Assembly: GCA_945890485.1 (NCBI GenBank)
Contig: CAMDCN010000004.1
Location: 248,001-312,000, forward strand
Source: Candidatus Sulfopaludibacter sp. SbA3
GTDB taxonomy: Bacteria > Acidobacteriota > Terriglobia > Bryobacterales > Bryobacteraceae
Direction: 5' to 3'
Length of the DNA: 64,000 bases
Shown here in pieces: positions 52,668 through 60,706 of this stretch (positions are counted from its first letter, which is position 1; each line of letters opens with the position of its first letter). The notes under the pieces were generated by a model. That model was not told the DNA's origin, searched no databases, and worked only from the letters and a program-made list of their open reading frames with translations. Position numbers and translations under genes: made by a program.

Positions 52668-53347
52668 ACAAGACCATCCTGATCGGCGAGGAGATAGGCG
52701 CCGTGGGTTTCGCCGCGTTCGAAGCGGACCACGGTGCGGCCGGCGCGGAAGTGTTCGAGGAACTCCTGGCTGATGCGGGACTGGACTTCGCGGGTGCGGG
52801 CGCCTTCGTAGGGGACTTCGATGCGGGCGACGATATCGACGGGCACCTTCTCCTTGTCGAGGAACCACTCGGCAACGCAACGGTCCGTGGGGAGGCCGGC
52901 GTGGAGTTTGCTGGAGGAGTTGCCGTACTGGTTGAGCACGTAGCGGCTGACGACGGCGCCAAGGCGTTCGATGTTGAAGTAGGCGTTCTTGAGCTCGAGA
53001 GGATCGAAGGTCCACTCGATGAGGTTGATGCCCAACTCGAGGGCAAGGTCGCGCTGGCGCAACTTCAACATGCGGCCGACGCCGGCGTTGCGGTAGTCCG
53101 CAACGACACCCATCATCTGACTGTGGAGGAAGGCGTGGCCGCCGGGTTTGACGCCGGGGATGGAGATGAGGAAGCCGACCATCCGATCGCCGTCGAAGGC
53201 GCCGAGGACCTGGCCGCCGATCTTGGTGGCGACCACGAAGAGGCGGACGGGGAGTAAGTCGAGGTCGGAGAAGCCCCAGATCTCGCGTTGGAGGTTGACG
53301 GCGGTTACTAAGTCAGGTTGTTCGACTAACTCACGGATTTCGATCAT
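52664..53347 (-). CDS. GNAT acyltransferase paired with NSAR (COG3375-like)
   Basis: A 227-residue predicted N-acyltransferase. Visible are IEIRELVEQPDLVTAVNLQREIWGF at the start, the HAFLHSQMMGVVADYRNAGVGRMLK acetyl-CoA/succinyl-CoA pocket region and LGINLIEWTFDPLELKNAYFNIERLGAV. This family sits next to N-succinylamino acid racemase in several bacteria and is thought to succinylate D-amino acids so that the racemase and a desuccinylase can return L-amino acids. Start and stop each overlap a neighbour by four bases (MazG upstream, racemase downstream). A dedicated L-desuccinylase is not in the window. Confidence 0.88.
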   Translation of the reverse strand: MIEIRELVEQPDLVTAVNLQREIWGFSDLDLLPVRLFVVATKIGGQVLGAFDGDRMVGFLISIPGVKPGGHAFLHSQMMGVVADYRNAGVGRMLKLRQRDLALELGINLIEWTFDPLELKNAYFNIERLGAVVSRYVLNQYGNSSSKLHAGLPTDRCVAEWFLDKEKVPVDIVARIEVPYEGARTREVQSRISQEFLEHFRAGRTVVRFERGETHGAYLLADQDGLV

Positions 53348-54114
53348 TCTTTGGCCTTTGCCTCCTGCCAGAGGGCTTCGAGTTGGGCGATGGGCGCGCC
53401 GGCGACCTGGCCATCGAGACTGTCTTCGAGATGGGCGAACCGGCGGCGGAACTTGGCGTTGGTGCGGCGGAGGGCTTGTTCGGGGTCGACCTGGTAGAAG
53501 CGGGCGAGGTTGACGAGGACGAAGAAGAGGTCGCCGATCTCGCCTTCGCGTTCTTCGGGGGTAGCGGCTTCGAGCTCGGCGAGTTCCTCATGGAGCTTGT
53601 CGACGACTTGGCCGGGGTTCTCCCAGTCGAAGCCCACCTTGGCTGCGCGCTTGCTGATTTCGCGGGCCTGGAGGAGGGCGGGCATCGAATTGGGGATGCC
53701 GTCGAGGATGCGCTTGCGTTCGGGCTTTTCGACGGCCTTGATCTTGTTCCACTGATCGAGGACGGCTTCGGCGGTATCGGCTTGGGCGTCGCCGAAGATA
53801 TGAGGATGGCGGCGAATGAGCTTTTCATTGATGGCGCGGAGGGACTGGGCGATGTCGAAGAGCCCCTCTTCGGAGGCCATTTGGGCGTAGAAGACGGGTT
53901 GGAGCAGGAGATCGCCGAGCTCTTCGCAGAGGCCGGGCCAATCGCGTTCGTCGATCGCGTCGAGGACCTCGTAGGTCTCTTCGAGGGTGTACTTCTTTAT
54001 GGTGTCGAAGGTTTGTTCCCGATCCCAGGGGCAACCATCGGGGGCACGTAACTTCGCCATGAGGGCGACTAGTCGGGAGAACTCTTCTCCGGCTTGAGCT
54101 GAGGGGTCGGCCAC
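53344..54114 (-). CDS. mazG: Nucleoside triphosphate pyrophosphohydrolase MazG
   Basis: A 256-residue house-cleaning enzyme that hydrolyses (d)NTPs to NMP and pyrophosphate. Both MazG domains are present. The first has LRAPDGCPWDREQTFDTIKKYTLEE, the metal-binding EETYEVLDAI and CEELGDLLLQ. The second has LHEELAELEAATPEEREGEIGDLFF. AAKVGFDWENP links them. Its stop overlaps the GNAT start by four bases, so it heads the coupled operon with the NSAR pathway and two transporters. MazG next to NSAR/GNAT has no obvious metabolic logic. An ATTAAAGGTAG stretch lies just upstream. Confidence 0.95.
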   Translation of the reverse strand: MADPSAQAGEEFSRLVALMAKLRAPDGCPWDREQTFDTIKKYTLEETYEVLDAIDERDWPGLCEELGDLLLQPVFYAQMASEEGLFDIAQSLRAINEKLIRRHPHIFGDAQADTAEAVLDQWNKIKAVEKPERKRILDGIPNSMPALLQAREISKRAAKVGFDWENPGQVVDKLHEELAELEAATPEEREGEIGDLFFVLVNLARFYQVDPEQALRRTNAKFRRRFAHLEDSLDGQVAGAPIAQLEALWQEAKAKE

Positions 54115-54537
54115 TACCTATTAAAGGTAGCATAGTGCTGTTTTCGGACTAGCGGCTGATGAAATGGCTTCGTTTGTGAAAATTGATCGTTTTTGGCTTG
54201 ATCCCGGGAGGATGACAACCGCTATCGTTCTGTTTATAAACGACTTGTCAGATTGGCCAACGAGGATTTGGCCTGGAAAAAGTGGCTTCGTTTGTGGGGC
54301 TCGGCGATCTTTGGGCACTTAGCCGTCCCGAAGGCGGGCAGGACTCTACCCACAGAGCGATTGTGGAACGGCCGGGACGGGATGGTGGGACGGGGCAGGT
54401 GTAACGCATTGGAATTGCAGGAGATAAAAAGCGGGAGGGCGCCACAACGGCCGTACGGCTTGCTATTCGTCGCCTCTGCAGAGTCAGCGGTGGGTGGGCG
54501 TTTGCGTTTTGGGCGGAGGCGCCGGTGGAGGTGGCGG
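54115..54537. other. Gene-poor 423-bp stretch with a short direct repeat
   Basis: No credible gene was found between mazG and the membrane-protein gene ending at 54538. A 14-bp direct repeat, TGGCTTCGTTTGTG, occurs at 54165-54178 and 54283-54296. The mazG promoter should lie near 54120-54160. The rest looks like decayed or non-coding DNA at the start of the graveyard region. Confidence 0.4.
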
Positions 54538-55371
54538 CTACCTTATCCGATTGTCAGTAGGGCAGTCGTCGAAAAACGGATGCTTGGCCGGGTTGTAGAT
54601 CGCGCAAAAACGAGTTTCTCTTTTTTGCCGAGACGCATCCTCGTAGCGAAAGATTCCGGACGCCACGATACGGCGGCTCCCGTTGCGGATCTGTACGGCA
54701 TGTTCAAAGGTCATCGGCCCCTTGTAGACCACTCCCTTTGCCTTCACCGGAACGGGAGTCCGAAACGACTTCACGACACCCGGCCCCAAGTCGTATGGTA
54801 CTTGCTGCGCAAGTCGAATATCCATTTCGTTGAAATCCGGCCGGAATTTAAGTTCGTCTGTAGACGCGACCTCTACGATAGCCCGCACCTCTGTCGCGGT
54901 ATCCAAGCCGGTGTTGGCGAATGACACATGGACGTCTACCTGGTGGCCTTCTAGAACTTCCGATAGCAGGCCTATCTCTTTCACCACAACCAGTGGCGGG
55001 TTCGTCGGCAGAAGAATCCTCAATCCGTAAGTTCCGGTCACCACTGCAAGCGTAAGCCCCCCGGCGACCACGCTCTTCCATGGCTGAGACCGAGTTTGAA
55101 ATCGCCGATCCAGAAAAACGAACGCGAAAGCGGCCATGAATGCTAGCCCGATATACCAAGCGGGAGCAGAGGTAAGGAGCGACAGCAACCATGGCCCAAA
55201 GGCAACAGCAGCCCACTTGGTCGCATCCCAAATCACGTTTCCGCGAGCCTCTCGCGCGTAGAAAACTAAGTCTTGTGGCTCGGGTGGGATGCGCTGAGAC
55301 GGTTCAGGAGATGCGGCCAAGTCGGTGCGGGTCGGTTGTACTTTCCGTTTCGAGTTTCTTCGTCGGCCCAT
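54538..55371 (-). CDS. Uncharacterised membrane protein with two central helices
   Basis: A 277-residue protein. The basic N-terminus (MGRRRNSKRKVQPTR) is followed by two or three transmembrane helices (~52-90 with WAAVAFGPWLLSLLTS and AWYIGLAFMAAFAFVFL; ~100-118 with VVAGGLTLAVVTGTYGL). A ~150-residue outer domain contains VDVHVSFANTGLDTATEVRAIVEV, which looks like an immunoglobulin-like fold. The start at 55371 is chosen over upstream in-frame codons because the basic run directly precedes the helices. No family is recognised. It follows the decayed zinc-ribbon gene on the same strand and may itself be accessory. Confidence 0.55.
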   Translation of the reverse strand: MGRRRNSKRKVQPTRTDLAASPEPSQRIPPEPQDLVFYAREARGNVIWDATKWAAVAFGPWLLSLLTSAPAWYIGLAFMAAFAFVFLDRRFQTRSQPWKSVVAGGLTLAVVTGTYGLRILLPTNPPLVVVKEIGLLSEVLEGHQVDVHVSFANTGLDTATEVRAIVEVASTDELKFRPDFNEMDIRLAQQVPYDLGPGVVKSFRTPVPVKAKGVVYKGPMTFEHAVQIRNGSRRIVASGIFRYEDASRQKRETRFCAIYNPAKHPFFDDCPTDNRIR

Positions 55372-55421
55372 AGGTATCTCAAAGAGACCAATGCCGAAAT
55401 GGTCGGGGTCTCCTCTCGGCA

Positions 55422-55876
55422 TTAGAATAAGCACCCCGTCATCACCAAGTAGACCAGCTTCGACGGGCTTTTGCAGCGGGCGGTAACGATGTCGCCCTCG
55501 TCGAAGCGGGCGAGCCTAGATCTTTCCCGATGCCGGTGATCCGGCCTCGGACCTTCAAGGGCACCCCCTGATTCTGCTGTTCGGCGCGGATTTCGTTGGC
55601 ATGAAAGGCCTTCGCCAAGGCCGTGGTCTCGATCTCGACTGGAGCAGGGCTGATATTGGAAGGTTTAGGCACGATCGCCGTATTGGTCCGGGAAGCACCC
55701 AGGAAGGCCATAATGGCGACGACTGCCACGAGGCCGCTGACGGCCACTGGGCTAAATTTGACGAACTGGTCGAAGAAATTTACCGGCGCGTCTTTGCGCA
55801 CGGTAGGTTGTCCGCACTCGCCACTGTACGCTTGGCCATCGCCCAATTGCCGTCGACAACTTGAACACTCAACCAT
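55422..55876 (-). pseudogene. Decayed zinc-ribbon / TM / OB-fold protein gene
   Basis: The intact-looking part encodes a zinc-ribbon start (MVECSSCRRQLGDG), a transmembrane helix (SGLVAVVAIMAFLGA) and the first part of a tRNA_anti-like OB fold (LAKAFHANEIRAEQQNQGVPLKVRGRITGIGKDLG). The second ribbon knuckle reads YSGECG, with one cysteine lost. After GIGKDLG the current frame degenerates and stops at 55442. In another frame the expected end of the same fold continues (LARFDEGDIVTARCKSPSK...TGCLF) to a stop at 55422. The central ~20 residues of the fold are missing. A deletion with frameshift near 55510-55516 best explains this. It is translationally coupled to the 83-aa ORF upstream. Confidence 0.6.
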
Positions 55877-56127
55877 CAGGCCTCCGGATCAGCCGTCTTC
55901 GCCGTCGCCCGAACCTCTGCCGCAAGCCATATGCGCAGGCCCTTGATCACCACTTCCTCCGAATCGAAATCAAGATCGACAGAGTGCTGGCTCTGCAACC
56001 TGACGCCGAATCGGACGACTGGGTGCACGTTTCCCTGTCCTGGCGGAAGGACCTTCGCTGCGTTCAGCGGAATCTCTTGCTCCTCCAGTAGGCCGTGGAC
56101 GATCTCGGTGAGCCGCTCTATTGTCAT
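55876..56127 (-). CDS. Small uncharacterised protein (83 aa)
   Basis: An 83-residue soluble protein beginning MTIERLTEIVHGLLEEQEIPL and ending RIWLAAEVRATAKTADPEA. It has mixed helix and strand character and no membrane segment or cysteine. Its TGA overlaps the ATG of the decayed zinc-ribbon gene (TGATG at 55874-55878), a sign of a former or present two-gene operon. No family is recognised. Confidence 0.5.
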   Translation of the reverse strand: MTIERLTEIVHGLLEEQEIPLNAAKVLPPGQGNVHPVVRFGVRLQSQHSVDLDFDSEEVVIKGLRIWLAAEVRATAKTADPEA

Positions 56128-56320
56128 TTCCTATTGCTCCCTTGTTGCTCTTTCGTTGCTCGCGGTCACTGGTTGCGGTCGACTGCTGCCCGGAACCGGT
56201 GGAGATGCGCCTCGGTGATGATCCGCAAGCGATCCGCCGCGAAACGGACAGTGTGACCCGCCCCTACTGGCACATCGCCCCCGCCTCATCGGCAGTCACC
56301 GGAATCGGCATCTGCCGGCT

Positions 56321-56509
56321 TTATGTTGCCGCGGTGATCTGCAGATCGATCTCCTTCGGCCCGGAGTAGGCGCCTGCCGCCTTCGCAAGCGATGCCGGCA
56401 GCTCCATGTTCACCTGATAACGGCCCGGAAAACCCTGTGCAGCGCCGGCGTAAAGCAGCGGCGGCGTCATGGACCGCTCCGAACGTCTGCCAGGAGGAGT
56501 GTAGCGCAA
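56321..56509 (-). pseudogene. Fragment of a Solibacter-type C-terminal domain
   Basis: About 47 residues in one frame (PPLLYAGAAQGFPGRYQVNM...ELPASLAKAAGAY...) match the characteristic LYAG-x-APGFxGLYQVNVxVP segment of the TIGR03437-like domain, the same domain that ends the protein at 43000-46404. Upstream of MTPPLLYAG the frame carries no further homology, and the fragment ends at ITAAT plus a stop. It is a gene remnant with its 5' part lost. Apart from this fragment I see no intact gene between 56128 and 56668, only an open frame ending in RKAFEGAGQLPRTPIIEEG near 56560-56735. Confidence 0.5.
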
Positions 56510-56668
56510 GGCGAATTCGGCGCCGCCCGTCCGTAGGCATTGCCACGCTACCCCTCCTCGATGATCGGCGTGCGCGGAAGTTGCCCCGCGCCTTCAAATG
56601 CTTTGCGAACTCGATCCTGCATCTCTCGAATTTGCTTATGCGTTTCTCTCATAGCTTCAGCTGCTTCT

Positions 56669-56817
56669 CTAGGAACTTGCTGAAAAATGTTCTGCAGGCC
56701 CAAATCGCCCGATTTTCGCGAAATCGGTCCCCAATAGAATCAATGAGTTGCGGTCGATAGATGGGGCGGCCTGGTGCCGGTTTCGCGCCAAATTGCGGTT
56801 TTTCAGCAGGTTCCTAG
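56669..56817. repeat. 149-bp segment bounded by 19-bp inverted repeats (MITE-like)
   Basis: CTAGGAACTTGCTGAAAAA (56669-56687) and TTTTTCAGCAGGTTCCTAG (56799-56817) are inverted repeats with one mismatch in 19. The interior contains a further hairpin, CCGATTT/AAATCGG, near 56710-56730. The right end falls just after the MKPP codons of the amber-interrupted gene, as an insertion would. No adjacent target duplication longer than the shared CTAG is visible. It may be a small non-autonomous element or the paired ends of a deleted insertion sequence. An inverted duplication of a gene fragment is the alternative, since several frames inside stay open. Confidence 0.5.
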
Positions 56818-57230
56818 GTGGCTTCATGCCGACGAACACTTCAATTGTATTAGGGGGCAGTCGTGCAAGCCTGAGCATTCGCCTCGCGTCGATCCGGGAG
56901 TCGTTGAGCAAGTTGACCAAGAGATCTGCGGCACTGGACGCGGCGTCCCCGGGCGGGCTGAAACCTGCGTTCGCCCGGACCGTAGTCCCATCCATGCGGA
57001 GATTCCCATAGATCGGAGCGTGGACAACCACCCACTATCCAATCCGTAGCGCGAAGTCCAGGTGCCCCACAAGTCGGATTGACTCGGCTTCTTGCGCAGA
57101 GTTGACAATTGCCGTGACGCCCGGAACTGCGCGCAACTTCTGGCCGAATTTGGCTTGATCGCCTAGCGCACGGGGCGAGAGAAAATGCTCCATCTCCAGG
57201 TTTTCCGCTCGCAGTTTCTGTACTTCTGAA
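56818..57230 (-). pseudogene. Coiled-coil/SPR-type protein gene fragment with internal amber codon
   Basis: Read on the minus strand, a coherent frame runs from TSEVQKLRAENLEMEHFLSP through LGDQAKFGQKLRAVPG and GHLDFALRIG to a TAG at 57035-57037. It then continues in the same frame as WVVVHAPIYGNLRMDGT, DLLVNLLNDSRIDARRM and TIEVFVGMKPP. The LRAENLxLE, SPR-L-dQ, AGhLxfALr-aGW and VGMKPP blocks are those of a bacterial family with an N-terminal membrane anchor. The tryptophan expected after LRIG is present right behind the stop. The gene is cut at its 5' side by an IS3-type remnant and at its 3' end by the inverted-repeat segment. Confidence 0.55.
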
Positions 57231-57356
57231 GTGCGGCGGGGAATGCGGACGTTCCTGGAGCGGACTTACAACCAGCGACGGCTGCATTCGGCATTGGGCT
57301 ACCGGCCGCCGTCGGAGTTCGATGGCCTGGCGGAAAACGTGAAGGTTCCGGCATGA
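57231..57356 (+). pseudogene. IS3-family transposase C-terminal remnant
   Basis: The plus strand encodes VRRGMRTFLERTYNQRRLHS followed by ALGYRPPSEF and a TGA at 57354. FLE-YN-RRLHSALGYRPP-EF is the characteristic end of IS3-type (rve) transposases. Everything upstream of residue ~1 of this fragment is missing, so it is a 41-codon tail of a lost element. The sequence 57357-57635 after it shows no gene I can recognise. Confidence 0.75.
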
Positions 57357-57635
57357 GTTTTTCAGGCATCGGAAGATCTGACAATCCGAGGTGCGTTGCA
57401 CGAAGAACCGGGTCGATGGCCGCCTCCCGTTGGTCGGCTTCGAGCCCAGCCCCATCGGTCCACCGGGAGGTGCGAACCGAGCGATCTCGTCTTGACGAGT
57501 CTTCGACTGGGTATCCCTCCACGAGTTGCTCTCCAGCTCGCTTCTGTTTCCCCAGCTATTGCGATTCTGCTAAACCTAAATCTTACTGTCCAGCGCTTTT
57601 TAGGCCGGACAGGCAGCTGTGTCTAGACTCGTGTC

Positions 57636-57788
57636 TCACCGCAGGGGACAACCCCAGAGTCCGATGGCGATGTTGAGTGGCGAGGCCTGCTTCGGTTGGT
57701 GGAAGGTGATGCCTTCCGTGCGAACGAACGAGAGCACCTTCATGGGCTTGACGTCGTTTTCGAAGTGCAGCAGAATTCGTTCGTCCAT
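57636..57788 (-). CDS. Candidate 50-residue protein
   Basis: An ATG at 57788 opens a 50-codon frame starting MDERILLHFENDVKPMKVLS and ending GLWGCPLR at a TGA (57636-57638). Composition and codon use look protein-like: acidic N-terminus, basic middle, one cysteine near the end. No Shine-Dalgarno sequence or neighbour supports it and no family is recognised. It may be a fragment, since the region is full of remnants. Confidence 0.3.
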   Translation of the reverse strand: MDERILLHFENDVKPMKVLSFVRTEGITFHQPKQASPLNIAIGLWGCPLR

Positions 57789-58002
57789 GGTGGGTCCAGT
57801 ATAGTCGATGGTTCAGCATGTTTAGCGGGCGCTGAGCGGCTGGCGATGCGTCTTCCGGGTGGGTTGCTGCACATGGAGGGGGAAACGAAGATCGAAGGGC
57901 TGGTGAGCGCGATGCTGGGGAGCCTTGGTTCCGCAGGCTGGCCTCCCGGAGTAGGCGCCCTGCGTCGCGCTGCTCGGAGCGATGATGGGTGATCTGGCGT
58001 GA

Positions 58003-58932
58003 ATGAATGATCAGCCCAAGAACATGGAACAGGATGATGCAGCGATGAAAGCGGTGATGGGGATTTTTGAGGCCGGAGCATCCCAAGAGATGCCCTTGCG
58101 AACCAGAATCGAGGCTGCGGATGCGCTGGCGCGAGCAGGTGATCCGCGCCTGGATCGCGACGAAGAGAATTGGATCCTAATTCCGGCCGGAGACTTCTGG
58201 ATGGGAGCGCAGAAGCACGATCCGGAAGGACGCAATTATGATCCAGAAGCTTGGGAGATCCGGGGACACTCGGATGAGGCACCGGTCCATCTGGTTTCGT
58301 TACGGGCTTTTCGGATTCGCCGTTATCCGGTAACGGTGCAAGAATTCGCCCGGTTTGTAGACGCCGGTGCCTACAGCGAGGTGTGTTACTGGGGAACGGG
58401 AGGATTTGGTGAGTTCCAGGAGCCCGAGGGATGGCAGCAGCAACGGGAGACTCCTAGCCGGCCAGTGGTGGGGGTGAGTTGGTATGAGGCGTCGGCTTAT
58501 GCAACTTGGGCCGGCGCACGGCTTCCCACCGAAGCGGAGTGGGAGCGAGCGGCACGGGGCCCGCAAAGCTCCCGTTTTCCGTGGGGCGACCTACCACCGC
58601 TGGATGGACAGCGTGCAAATTACGATTCCGGCAGCGACGCGCCAAGCGCGCCAACCCCGGTGGGTTTGTACCCTTTGGGCAACAGTGTTGAAGGGGTGAG
58701 TGACCTGCTTGGAAACGTACACGAGTGGACCGCGGACTGGTACGATGCGAGATATTACGAGGGCTCGCCGAGCAGAGACCCAGCTGGTCCGTCGAGCGGA
58801 TTGGGAAAGGTGTTGCGGGGCGGGTGTTGGGACTACGGTAGAGGGTCCGTCCGCGTCTCGGTGCGTGACTGGTACGAGCCAACGATCCGCTACAGCGAAG
58901 TCGGGTTCCGTTGTGCCGGGGAATTTCGTTGA
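58003..58932 (+). CDS. SUMF1/formylglycine-generating-enzyme-like domain protein
   Basis: A 309-residue protein. Residues ~30-50 (PLRTRIEAADALARAGDPRL) are the short lead-in often found before SUMF1 domains in larger signalling or NACHT-type proteins. Residues ~55-305 are the SUMF1 (FGE-sulfatase) fold with WILIPAGDFWMGAQ, YPVTVQEFARFVDAG, RLPTEAEWERAARG, NVHEWTADWY, LRGGCW and VGFRCAGE. The two active-site cysteines of true formylglycine enzymes are not both in place, and no sulfatase gene is near, so it is probably a substrate-binding or other SUMF1 variant. ATGs at 58003, 58024 and 58045 are all possible starts. Confidence 0.85.
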   Translation: MNDQPKNMEQDDAAMKAVMGIFEAGASQEMPLRTRIEAADALARAGDPRLDRDEENWILIPAGDFWMGAQKHDPEGRNYDPEAWEIRGHSDEAPVHLVSLRAFRIRRYPVTVQEFARFVDAGAYSEVCYWGTGGFGEFQEPEGWQQQRETPSRPVVGVSWYEASAYATWAGARLPTEAEWERAARGPQSSRFPWGDLPPLDGQRANYDSGSDAPSAPTPVGLYPLGNSVEGVSDLLGNVHEWTADWYDARYYEGSPSRDPAGPSSGLGKVLRGGCWDYGRGSVRVSVRDWYEPTIRYSEVGFRCAGEFR

Positions 58933-60399
<1,467 letters not shown>

Positions 60400-60706
60400 G
60401 TTCACTGTCTGAATGAATCGGACAAATGCCTTCGCGACGAGGCCAGGCCCCAGGTTGCTGTTGAGAGCGCTGGGCCGCTTGTCATCGCGATTGCATAGCA
60501 GGTGATAACCGTCCGCGCCGAACGACCAGGTAGCGGCGCATCAGGAGCTAACGCCAAGAAAGGGTTGAGAGCGGAGCGAGTTCAATCTAGCGACCTACAA
60601 GTGGCCGCAAGCGGGGCAGCAGTCGCCAATACCCGTTTACCGTATTGCCTCTCCGTTTTAAAACGGGCGCCTGCAATGCCGCGGCAGATGAAAGGAATCC
60701 GCGTTT
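60400..60706. other. 307-bp gap with a 14-bp palindrome
   Basis: No gene is evident between the esterase and the convergent gene ending at 60707. CCGTTTTAAAACGG (60653-60666) is a perfect palindrome and could be a protein-binding site or part of a bidirectional terminator. The rest shows nothing recognisable. Confidence 0.35.

Noticed and set aside
53344-54051. 222-codon plus-strand frame at 53383-54051 opposite mazG
   Set aside because: mazG has all metal-binding motifs on the minus strand; the opposite frame is a shadow with Gly/Glu/Asp-rich composition.
56669-57031. 120-codon minus-strand ORF as an intact gene
   Set aside because: It begins with GTG right after an amber codon in the middle of a longer family alignment and runs into the inverted-repeat segment, so it is the 3' part of a broken gene.
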